From positions 15,533 to 79,532 of the forward strand of contig BAXV01000011.1 of NCBI GenBank assembly GCA_001310715.1: a stretch of 64,000 bases of DNA. The letters run 5' to 3'. Of this stretch, positions 8,197-17,112 are shown in pieces; the stretch's first letter is position 1; each line of letters opens with the position of its first letter. Both the position numbers and the translations under genes were made by a program. The notes beneath the pieces are model-generated. The model did not search any database and was not told the DNA's origin. It saw only the letters and a program-made list of their open reading frames with translations. Source of the stretch: Pseudovibrio sp. JCM 19062 (GTDB taxonomy: Bacteria; Pseudomonadota; Alphaproteobacteria; Rhizobiales; Stappiaceae).

Positions 8197-8937
8197 TTAA
8201 GCTTCAACCGATCCAAGTTCGCGGATGGAGCGCTGACGGAGTTCGTTGCGCTGCGACATCATCTTGGACACGCTTTGATATTGGCGGGTGATTTCGATCA
8301 TGCGGGAGATTTCGCGAACCCCTTCCACGTTGGAGCTCTCAAGAGCGCCCTGTACGATGGTCGGGTTGTTCGCTGGGATAGGGTCAATGCCGGAAAACAG
8401 GTTGGTGCCAGCGTTTGTAAGTTGCTGGCGGTTGTCGAAGGTGTAAACATCCAGTCGCCCAAGCTGTGCTTGCGGGGTGGAGATGACGCCTTCTTTGGTG
8501 ATGGTGATCTCACCATCTTCTGGATTGATCTGGATTGGGGCACCGTCAGCCAGAACCGGCAGGCCTGCATCGGTTACAAGTGTGCCTTCCGGGTCAATCG
8601 CAAGGCTGCCAGCGCGGGTGTAGAGCTGCTCACCGCCTGCGCCTTGAACAGCCAGATAGCCGTCGCCATCAATGGCAACGTCTAGCGTGTTTCCGGTCAG
8701 TTGGATTGAGCCTTGTGTCAATACTGTTGCCGTGCCCACATCCTGCGTAAAGGAAAGGGGGCGGTCTGGACCCTGAAACTCGGAGGCCTGTGCTGTTGGC
8801 ATCAGGTATTCCTCAAAGATCAGCCTTTGAGCCTTGTAGCCAGATGTATTAATGTTAGCCAGATTGTTGGCCACCACATCCAAGTTCCGACGAAGGGCAC
8901 TTTGACGTGACAGGCCGATCAGCTGTGCGTTTTCCAT
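8197..8937 (-). CDS. flgF: Flagellar proximal rod protein FlgF
   Basis: An uninterrupted 246-residue protein. It has the rod-family N-terminus (LSRQSALRRNLDVVANNLAN, INTSGYKAQRLIFEEYL), a core with YLAVQGAGGEQLYTRAGSLA, and the C-terminal ESSNVEGVREISRMIEITRQ with SVSKMMSQRNELR. The family is shared with FlgG; the shorter, more divergent middle and the gene order identify FlgF. It is the first gene of the rod/ring operon and has a sigma-54-type promoter about 56 bases upstream. Confidence 0.95.
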   Translation of the reverse strand: MENAQLIGLSRQSALRRNLDVVANNLANINTSGYKAQRLIFEEYLMPTAQASEFQGPDRPLSFTQDVGTATVLTQGSIQLTGNTLDVAIDGDGYLAVQGAGGEQLYTRAGSLAIDPEGTLVTDAGLPVLADGAPIQINPEDGEITITKEGVISTPQAQLGRLDVYTFDNRQQLTNAGTNLFSGIDPIPANNPTIVQGALESSNVEGVREISRMIEITRQYQSVSKMMSQRNELRQRSIRELGSVEA

Positions 8938-8992
8938 TTTATGCTCCCCAGCATTGCAACAGATCTCCCCAGACCCGCTGCGCCAAGGTTCT

Positions 8993-9008
8993 TGCAGGAG
9001 TTGTGCCA
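8993..9008 (-). promoter_or_regulatory. Sigma-54-type promoter of flgF-flgG-flgA-flgH
   Basis: On the minus strand: TGGCAC, AACTC, CTGCA. Only the first base of the TTGCA element differs from consensus and the GG/GC spacing is exact. It lies 56 to 71 bases before the flgF ATG and points towards it. Confidence 0.72.
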
Positions 9009-9130
9009 GTTTGGGCGTTGGCTGATTTCTGCTGTTTTGAGGGGGTGGGTCGCAAAATATCTGTTAAGTAACTGATAAAATATGCCTACTTTAATTTCCT
9101 AGTGGGCAAAAATTGCTTAGTAATAGTGTG

Positions 9131-9145
9131 TTAACTATGTGGTAA
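9131..9145 (+). promoter_or_regulatory. Possible CtrA box before fliL
   Basis: TTAA, seven bases, GTAA: one mismatch to the CtrA consensus TTAA-N7-TTAA, located 70 bases before the fliL ATG. Further TTAAC half-sites lie at 9152 and 9170. AT-rich sequence makes chance matches likely, so this is tentative. Confidence 0.35.
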
Positions 9146-9214
9146 TCTCTATTAACCAATTAGATTGAATTAACAATACTTAAACCTTTGATTGCGATTC
9201 ACCGGGACGCAAAA

Positions 9215-9712
9215 ATGGCAGATACGGAACCGCAGAATACCGAGGATGAGGGTAGAGCCGGCAAACGCAAGGTCGTTATCGGAGCGATTGCTGGCGTCTT
9301 GCTGCTGACCCTTGGTGTAGGTGGGGCCTATGTAATGGACGTGTTCGATCTTAATAATACCACAACCGTCAAACGAGCCGACGGTACGGTTGAGCGGGTT
9401 AGTACTAAACCTGTGGTTTTTTACGACCTGCCGGAAATGACGGTGAACCTTTCTACCCAAGGGCGAACCACATACCTGAAAGTCCGCATCGCGCTTGAGG
9501 TTGAGAGCGCGCATATGGTTTCTCAGGTTGAGCCGTATCTTCCGCGCATTCTTGATGCCTTCCAGATTTATCTGCGCGAGCTGCGCCCCGCTGACCTTGA
9601 AGGGTCTGCCGGGTTGTTCCGATTGAAAGAGCAGCTGCTGCGCCGCATCAACTCTGCAATCTATCCAGCTAAAGTTGAAGGGGTTCTCTTTAAAGAGATC
9701 CTGATTCAGTAG
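9215..9712 (+). CDS. fliL: Flagellar basal-body protein FliL
   Basis: An intact protein of 165 residues starting MADTEPQNTEDEG. A short acidic/basic cytoplasmic stretch is followed by one membrane helix (VVIGAIAGVLLLTLGVGGAY) and a periplasmic domain with VFYDLPEMTVNLSTQGRTTY, LKVRIALEVES and a C-terminal YPAKVEGVLFKEILIQ. FliL surrounds the stator units and supports torque generation. The ATG at 9215 is preferred over the upstream in-frame start because it precedes the hydrophilic N-terminus typical of the family. It starts fliL-fliM-pflI-motE; fliM begins 15 bases after its stop. Confidence 0.93.
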   Translation: MADTEPQNTEDEGRAGKRKVVIGAIAGVLLLTLGVGGAYVMDVFDLNNTTTVKRADGTVERVSTKPVVFYDLPEMTVNLSTQGRTTYLKVRIALEVESAHMVSQVEPYLPRILDAFQIYLRELRPADLEGSAGLFRLKEQLLRRINSAIYPAKVEGVLFKEILIQ

Positions 9713-9726
9713 GGGGAGAGCGGCAT

Positions 9727-10946
9727 ATGTCAGATACCGATGGTCTCCCCGAAAATCTGGATGATGCCTGGGATCAAGCGCTTTCTGAAAGTGGTGGTGA
9801 CAGTGATGAGGACCTTGCTGCTGCGTGGGGCGCTGCGCTTCAGGAGCAAGGTGTAGAAGGCGGAGAAGAGGCTGCAGCTCAATGGGCTGCGATGATCGAC
9901 GACAGCGAACCTGATCTTGATAGCGCGTCCCGTGGTGCCGACCGTATTCTCAATCAGGAAGAGATCGACAATCTTCTGGGCTTTACGCTGGATGGTTCTC
10001 TGAGCGGTGATGAAGGTGGTGTTCGTGCACTGATCAACTCGGCTATGGTGTCTTATGAGCGCCTGCCGATGTTGGAGATCATCTTTGACCGTCTTGTGCG
10101 CCTGACAACAACTTCGCTGCGCAACTTTACGTCGGACAATGTTGAAGTCTCCTTAGACTCCATGACCAACGTACGTTTCGGCGATTACCTGAACTCCATT
10201 CCTCTGCCTGCCATTCTGGGTGTTTTCAAAGCGCGGGAATGGGATGGTTTTGGGCTGGTTACCGTTGAAAGCTCTCTGATCTATTCAATCATCGATGTGT
10301 TGTTGGGCGGCGGGCGTAGTACGTCGCGACGCGGGTTGAAGGACGTCCTTACACCACGATTGAAACCAATCTGGTGCGGCGGATGATCGAGATTATTTTG
10401 CTGGATGCAGAGCAGGCTTTTGCCCCGCTGTCTCCGGTCAGTTTTCCTCTGGAGCGACTGGAAACCAATCCGCGCTTTGCTGCGATCTCCCGGCCTGCGA
10501 ACGCGGCTATCATGGTTGAGTTGCGCATTGATATGGAAGACCGTGGCGGCAAGGTCGAAATTGTGCTGCCGTATGCGACCCTTGAGCCAATCCGTGATCT
10601 GCTTCTGCAGATGTTTATGGGTGAAAAGTTCGGGCGCGATTCAATCTGGGAGGAGCATCTTGCCACCGAGGTTTATTCCTCAGAAGTGCAGGTTGATGCG
10701 GTCCTTTATGAAAATACCATCCCGCTCCAGCGGGTTTTGAATCTGGAGGTCGGTCAGACCTTGCTGTTTGACACCGGACCCCGCGATCCTGTTCAGGTGA
10801 AATGCGGAGGAGTGCCTTTGACCGAAGGCCTCATGGGTCACGTTGGTGACCGGATTTCGGTCGAGATCTCAAAGAAGTTGAAACAACCCAAGATGACACT
10901 CGCCGCTTTTGAAAAGTCCCTGCAAAACGAACTGGAGACAAACTAG
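9727..10946 (+). CDS. fliM: Flagellar motor switch protein FliM with N-terminal repeat (one frame break)
   Basis: About 406 residues once one base is restored near 10330 (GTC-GCGACGCGG). The core is a clear FliM: ILNQEEIDNLLGF at residues 73-85, SYERLPMLEIIFDRLVR, FGDYLNSIPLPAILGVFKA, DVLLGGG, RRMIEIILLDAEQAFAPL, and a C-terminal SpoA-like domain with LNLEVGQTLLFDTGP. FliM forms the C-ring and binds phosphorylated CheY through its N-terminal EIDNLL-type motif. Unusually, ~72 acidic residues precede that motif, holding three copies of a 19-residue unit with Trp at 15, 34 and 53. The stop is followed two bases later by the pflI start. Confidence 0.93.
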
Positions 10947-10948
10947 CT

Positions 10949-11540
10949 ATGTCCCTAGGTCTTATCATCGAACTATTGTTGCCGTTCTTCTGGTCATCAC
11001 CATTGGCTATTGCTGGAAGCTGAATGCTCGTCTTAGCCGTTTGCGGTCCGATGAGGAATCGCTGCGTGCAACCATCTCCGAGCTGATTACAGCAACCGAG
11101 ATTGCAGAGCGTGCGATCATGGGCTCAAGTCCATCGCCGGAAATGCGGACCGCACTCTTGGTGCACGTCTGGGGGAGGCTGAGGCTGTTTCCCGCAAGCT
11201 TACAGATCAGCTGGGTGCCGGTGAGGACGTGCTGGATCGTGTTGGCAGTGTTGCTGATAGCGCGCTTGCTGATCGCAATACCCGCGTTGCTGCACCGGTT
11301 GGCTCATCGGCTCGTACTTATGAGACTGCGGCTGAAGGACTTGCTGCGGGGATACTTGCCGAACATGAGGTTCCTGCTCCGGTAGAGGCGCACAGTGAGG
11401 TGGCTGCGGCTGAGCCGCGCAGGGCAGCGGCTGCGAAGCCTTCGACCCGCTCGGTTACACAGGATATTCGGGAAGCTGCCAACGAGTCTGCGGCTCGCCT
11501 TGAGCGGTTTCGTAAGCAGGCGCAGGAACGCGTAGCATGA
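10949..11540 (+). CDS. pflI: PflI-like flagellar positioning protein, DUF6468 family (two frame breaks)
   Basis: Restoring bases near 10975 and 11127 gives about 198 residues: an N-terminal membrane helix (VAVLLVITIGYCWKLN), then an amphipathic helical region, LSRLRSDEESLRATISELIT with ATEIAERAIMGLK and SIAGNADRTLG, and a variable Ala/Glu-rich tail ending RFRKQAQERVA. The membrane helix plus helical region matches the DUF6468/PflI family. In Caulobacter PflI sits at the flagellated pole, helps place the flagellum, and its gene follows fliL-fliM as here. The ATG follows the fliM stop by two bases; the stop overlaps motE (ATGA). The family assignment comes from sequence pattern and context together. 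Confidence 0.72.
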
Positions 11541-12235
11541 AACTCAGGCTCCTTCCAATCGTTGTCTTTGCTGGTAGTGCCCTTCTGGTTTTGAAACTGC
11601 TTGGTTTCTTTCTGGGAGGTACTTTCCCAATAGGTGCTGTTCGTGTGGCGGATGCCCAGCAGTCCCAGACAGCAAAGGCCAGGGAAGTGGTTGCCTCTGA
11701 TGCGCAGGATCCTGTCTTGCCAAACAGCCTGCGGACAATTCAGATGGCGCAGGCTACGGATGGGGTTATGGAAAGCGGGGTTCCAACGAACTCTGTTTCG
11801 GAACTGGCCGTGCTGAACAGTCTGGGTAATCGCCGGGATGCGCTCAATCAACGTGAGCAGGATCTGGAGCTGCGGGAGCAGGTTCTGGGTGCAGCTGAAG
11901 CGCGGCTGAATGAGCGCTTTCAGGAGCTTAAAGCGCTTGAAGCGAAGATCAATTCCGAAACCCAGCGTCAGGAAGAGCAGGCCGCGGAAGAGATTATGGA
12001 TCTGGTGAAGATCTATGAGAGCATGAAGGCCAAGAATGCGGCGCGGATCTTCAATCGTCTGGATCTGGAGATCATGCTCAAGGTCGTGAAGCAGATGCAG
12101 CCTAGAAAGATGGCTGACGTTCTTTCCGAGATGGACCCGGAAGTTGCAGAGCAGTTGACCATGGCACTTGCTGCGGGCAAGAGCCGCACTGTGACAACCA
12201 CGTCGACAGTCCTCCCGAAGATTCAGGGGAATTAA
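11537..12235 (+). CDS. MotE-like flagellar protein (MgtE N-domain type)
   Basis: An intact 232-residue protein. It has an N-terminal signal or anchor helix (LPIVVFAGSALLVLKLLGFF), a linker, a long coiled coil from about residue 95 (RRDALNQREQDLELREQVLG, RLNERFQELKALEAKINSET) and a C-terminal domain EEIMDLVKIYESMKAKNAAR, IFNRLDLEIMLKVVKQMQP, then KMADVLSEMDPEVAEQLTMA. This architecture is that of MotE (COG3334), shown in Sinorhizobium to be a periplasmic chaperone for the motility protein MotC. It overlaps pflI by four bases. MotC itself is not recognisable in the window; the large gene that follows may be the functional partner, but that is a guess. Confidence 0.78.
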   Translation: MKLRLLPIVVFAGSALLVLKLLGFFLGGTFPIGAVRVADAQQSQTAKAREVVASDAQDPVLPNSLRTIQMAQATDGVMESGVPTNSVSELAVLNSLGNRRDALNQREQDLELREQVLGAAEARLNERFQELKALEAKINSETQRQEEQAAEEIMDLVKIYESMKAKNAARIFNRLDLEIMLKVVKQMQPRKMADVLSEMDPEVAEQLTMALAAGKSRTVTTTSTVLPKIQGN

Positions 12236-12339
12236 CTGCACTAGTTGGTGCTTTTGGTTGGTGGTCCCGGATTCTGTAAGCTTGCGTTAATAGCCAATTG
12301 TTACAGATACCTATTAAATTTTAGGAGTAAGAATCGGGC

Positions 12340-15300
12340 ATGGTCGAATCTGGGGGCGACTTTGGGGCTAAGCAGAAGCTTTCCTTTCTGCGCGCCGCTT
12401 TACCTTTATTGCCGCGCCATGCATTCCATGGGGTACGCAGTGTGAAGGTAAAGGGTAGGGCTTGGCTTGTCTCCTTTATGCTTGCCACGACCGCTCTTGG
12501 CGGTAGTGTCCTGAACGCTTGGGCTGAGCCTGCATCTGCTGTTGTTGAAGTGGAAGACACAGGCGAGTTTGCGCGGATGGTGATCACGTTTGAGGATCGT
12601 ACTCTGCTGCCGCCCTATGAGGCTTCCATCTCCACCAGTGTGCTGCGTATCTCCTTTCCCGACGGTATTGATGCGGATATTGATGATGTCCCTGAGCAGC
12701 TGAGTGATTACATTTCCATTGCCCGTGCTGATCCAGATGGCGCTGCTTTGCGGTTTGCGTTGCGCCAGACACTGAACATTCACAGCATGGAGCTGGTGAG
12801 AAGCTGTTTATTGATCTTCTGCCGCCAGCTATGAAGGCAGGCCGCCTGCTTTGCCTCAGGATGTGGTGGACGAGCTTGCGCGGCGGGCTGCCGAAGCGCT
12901 TGAGCGGGTTCGTATTCTGGAAGAAGCCAACGCGATTGAGGATCAGGAGATCAAGGTCAAGCTACGGGTTGGCGAACATCCAACCTTTACCCGTCTGGTG
13001 TTTAACTGGAACGTGAAAGTGAACAGCGCGTTCGAGCGTTCGGGAAACAACATCCGCGTCAAGTTCGATCAGGCCGCAGATCTGGACCTGTCTCGGCTCA
13101 AAGCCAGTTTGCCGCCCAGTGTTCTGGATGTGGGGTCCGAGGCCCGGGACGATGACCTGATCTTCAATATGATCGTTGATCCGAGCGCTGATGTGCGCTC
13201 GTTCCAGGAGGGCAAACAGCTTTTTGTTGATATTACTCCTGAGGATATGGGGCAGCTCGACCCGCGTGTGGCGGAGATCCGTGAAGAGCTGTTCGGCAAT
13301 GATGACGTGCCGCAGGAGGTGTCGAATGTCATCACCACGCTGGGAGATAAAACCGCCGCTGCTCCATCAGTGGATGCGCAGGCTATGTCCAGCGCGCCGG
13401 GAAGTCTGGTTCCCGCGCCGAAGGTAACCCAAGCGCCTGCTGCAAATGGGGGCGATGACTTTGAGTTGGTGCGCATGCCGTTGCCAGTGTCAAAGCCCGA
13501 GTTGGAACGGATTGGCGAGCCGGACCCGCGTTCTGGTCCTGCGGATGTTCCCAAGGTGAAGCTAGTGACGAGGAGCTTCGTGAGGAGGCGCGTCAGAAGC
13601 AGCAAATCCAAACTGCTGAAGCTGTTGCTAATGAGGTGGATCGGGCTTCTGTTGCGGCAGTGGAGCAGGCGCAGGCTGATCCTATTGCTGAAGTGATTAC
13701 AGCAGCTGACCTTGCTGATGAGATGGCTAAACCCGCTGCACAGGTCGCACTTCCGCTGGCGGTTGCGCCGGTTACGACAGGCACCGAGGATGACGGTGCG
13801 TTGGCGCGCCGGGTTTCGGCTGAAACGATTATTCGGGAAGAGAGTGATCCGGCTGACGAGATTGTTGGCGTGGAGACTATCGCATTGGTGATACTGTCCG
13901 TCTGGTTTTTCCGTTTAAAGGGGATGTGGGCGCTGCTGTGTTCCGGCGCAATAACAAGGTCTGGGCGGTCTTTGATAGCGTTGAACAGCTGGATGGGCGC
14001 GGAGTTCCTGCGGTCTTGAGTGAAGTTGCCCGCAATGTGGAGCTTGAGAGTGTTGATGGTGCGCAGGTGCTTCGGTTTGACCTGAAGCGCACCACATTAA
14101 TCTCCATTGAGTATCAGGATGAGGCCTGGGCGATTACGCTTGGTCCGTCGATCTCCACGACGACCACTCCGGTAGATGTTGAGCGCAATGTGCAGGGGGA
14201 TGGCTCCAGCGTTCTGCGTTTGCCGTTTGGCGAAAGTGGGCGGTTGCACGTGCTGAGCGACAAGAGCGTTGGCGACCGGATTTATGTGGTCAGCGGCTCA
14301 GCTCCAGTTCGCGGCATTTTGAAGTCGCACCGATTCCCGCAGGTGAAGATCTTGCGCAGCTCTCAGGGGCTTGCGGTGGTGCCGAGTGCGGATGGTATTG
14401 ATATTGAGCTGCTGGGCGAGGATCTGGTGATTTCCAGACCCGACGGTTGAAGATCTCCAACCGGGGGCTTTCCAGAGGCACGACGATTAGTGCCCATGTG
14501 AAAGATCCGACCCAACCGGGCCTGATTGAATTTTCCCAGCTTGAGCAGCAAAAGCCTGAAGATTATATGCAAAACCTTCGGGCGCATGAAGAGGCGATTG
14601 CGCGGGCTGATCCGGATGAGCTGAGCGGTCCACGGTGGATATGGCGCGTTTTTTTTCTCTCTAGCGGGTTTGCGCAGGAGGCCATTGGCGCTTTGAGTGT
14701 CATGGAAGATGACGACCCGCTTATCGGCAAGGACGCCACGTTCAACGTATGATGGGCGCTGCGCAGATGCTGGCGGCGCGACCGGGGGAGCGCTTGAGTA
14801 TCTGGCGGCCCCTGAGCTTGCCAGCAGTCCTGATGCAGCGGTTTGGCGGGTATTTGCCCATGCTGCGTTGGGCGACTGGCAGGGGGCGCATGCCAACTTG
14901 GGGCGTGCCCAGAGTGTCACGGCTAACTATCCAGTGAAGTTGCAGGTGCGCTTTAATCTTGCTGCTGCGAAAACGCATCTGGAACTTGGAAACTTTGGCA
15001 AGGCTCTTGCGCTCTGTCGCAGATCGAGCCATCGGATGCGAGTGAAGAGCAGGCCATTCAGTATGATTTGCTGCGTGGACGTATTGCGGATCTTTCGGGG
15101 CGCTCTCAGGAAGCGCTGGATGTGTATGATCTGGTTGTGCGTTCCAGCGAGGGGCCGGAAGCGGCGGAAGCCAAATACCTGGGCGTTAAGCTGCGGTACC
15201 GTGATGGCCTGATTGGTGCTGATGCAGCATTGGCAGAGCTGGAAGGCCTTGCTGCATCGTGCGCGGTGATGAGACCGAGCTCAAGACCTTGAGGCTTATG

Positions 15301-16232
15301 CCCAGCTGCATGCGCAGGAAGGTCATTACCGGCGGGCTTTCGAGGCGATGGCGCAGGCGGTTCAGTCTGATGCGGGTGCAGAGATTACCTCCGACATTCA
15401 GCATGAAATGGGATCTGTCTTCGCGACGCTGTTTCTTGAGGGCAAGGCGCAGGTTCTTGAGCCTGTAAAAGCGCTTGCGCTGTTCTATGATTTTCGCGAG
15501 CTGGTGCCTGCGGGGCGTCAGGGAGACGAGATGGCGCGGATGCTTGCCAGTCGTCTGATTGATATGGACCTGCTGGATCAGGCTGCTGCTGTACTGCGGC
15601 ACCAGATCGACAAACGTCTGAAAGGGTCTGCACGTGCGCAGATCGCGGCTGATCTTGCTGTTGTCTATCTGTTGAACCGCAAGCCTGATGAAGCGTTGCG
15701 GGTGCTTTCGCAAACCCGTCAGGGACAGTTGCCGGCAGCTTTGCAGCGCCAGCGTAATGTTGTTGAAGCGCGGGCTTTGAGTGAGAGCGGGCGGCCTGAC
15801 CTTGCTCTGGAGCTGGTGCGGAATATGTCCGGTCCTGATGTGGAGCGACTGCGGGCTGATACTTTGTGGTCTGCACGCTCCTGGCGCAAGGCGGGTGAGC
15901 AGCTGGAGCGGATGCACGGCAGTCGTTGGTCCGATGATGTGCCCTTGGCTGATCATGAGCGGGCGGATGTGATCCGCGCGGCTATCGCCTACACATTGGC
16001 GGAAGATAGCCTGGGCCTTGAGCGGCTGCGCCAGAAGTACTCCCAGAAGATGAGCGAGTCTCCTGAGGCGAAAACCTTTGAGATCGTGACCCGGCCTGTT
16101 GAGAGGCGCGGTGTTGAGTTCCTCAATGTGGCCAAAACGCTTGGCGGCGGGGATAGTCTGGTGTCGTTCCTTGAGGAGTACAGGCGTCAGTATCTGTCAG
16201 CAAAACCGATTGTTGCGACAGAAGACGTCTAG
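12340..16232 (+). CDS. Very large exported TPR protein of the flagellar cluster (many frame breaks)
   Basis: Successive overlapping frames join into one ~1,290-residue protein. A signal peptide (GRAWLVSFMLATTALGGSVL, cleavage near AWAEP) points to a start at GTG 12442; ATG 12340 is also open. Residues ~50-480 are beta-rich with repeated folding units (FARMVITFEDRTLLPPYEA; HPTFTRLVFNWNVKVN; IGDTVRLVFPFKGDVGAAVF), reminiscent of AMIN-like domains, with a Pro/Ala/Glu linker. From about residue 700 it is all helical repeats (ALGDWQGAHANLGRAQS; LRGRIADLSGRSQEALDVYD; LLNRKPDEALRVLS), i.e. TPRs. About eight breaks occur, one a T8 run at 14651. It lies in line behind motE. I recognise no named family; a scaffold role in the periplasm near the motor is an inference. 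Confidence 0.7.
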
Positions 16233-16341
16233 CACCTTCCAGCTGACATTCTTGGTGATCCGGCCTGATTGCAGGCAGGCGCAGCTTTGCTAGGCGGCGT
16301 CAGAGCAGGTTGCGTTTATGTCTCCTGCTCCGAGTGTGGCC

Positions 16342-17102
16342 TTACGTGCCGAAACTTCGGACCAGACTGCCTGCGATCAATTGCCAGCCGTCGACCAGCA
16401 CAAAGAAGATGAGCTTGAAGGGCAGGGAAATCACGATTGGTGGCAGCATCATCATACCCATGGACATGAGCACCGATGCAATTACCAGATCGATGATCAG
16501 GAACGGCAGGTAGAGCAGGAACCCGATTTCAAAGGCGCGGCGCAGTTCACTGATCATGAAGGCGGGGACCAGAACGCGCAGGCTCAGCTCTTCCGGTGTT
16601 TCCGGGACAGGGCCTTGGCCAGCTCCTGAAAGAGTAGCAGATCTGACTCTCGTACCTGCCCACGCATGAACTGGTGAAACGGTTCGGAGGCGCGTTCAAA
16701 CGCCTCCTGCGGTTCGATGGTGCCTTCGATCATTGGTCTGGCGCCAAGATCCCATGCGGTTTCAAAGGCAGGGGCCATGACAAAAGCCGTCAGGAACAGG
16801 GCCAGAGACAGCATGACGGCGTTTGGCGGTGCGGTCTGAAGGCCGATGGCCGAGCGGAGCAGGGACAGCACCACCACGATACGGGTAAAGCTTGTCACCA
16901 TAATCAGGATGCTTGGCGCCAGAGACAGAACCGTGAGCAGCATAACCAGCTGCACGGCCCGTTCTGTGACCGAGTTACCTTCTCCGCCTCCAAAATCAAT
17001 GGAAATGCTTTGAGCGGCAGCAGGACCGAACCAGAAAAGCAAGAGAGCGAAAACCAAAAGTCCAATTCGTCCTTTGGTTCCGCTCAGTCTTGTTTTCAAC
17101 AT
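16342..17102 (-). CDS. fliP: Flagellar export-gate protein FliP (one frame break)
   Basis: About 253 codons. A signal peptide ([20 protein letters not shown]) is followed by the FliP core: [58 protein letters not shown], then after a break near 16600 [38 protein letters not shown] and [15 protein letters not shown]. FliP forms the FliP5-FliQ4-FliR1 pore of the export apparatus. FliQ and FliR are encoded on the plus strand from 20186. The start at 17102 (MLKTRLSG) gives the cleanest signal peptide; an in-frame ATG at 17138 would overlap fliO by 26 bases. Confidence 0.92.
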
Positions 17103-17112
17103 TCCTGCTAAA

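Noticed and set aside
10320..10390. Split of fliM into two genes or phase variation
   Set aside because: A single base restores one normal FliM, there is no ribosome site before the second piece, and no repeat tract is present at the break.
14640..14670. T8 tract in the TPR gene as a phase-variation switch
   Set aside because: A nearby second base change compensates the frame and the gene has several other breaks; it looks like error.
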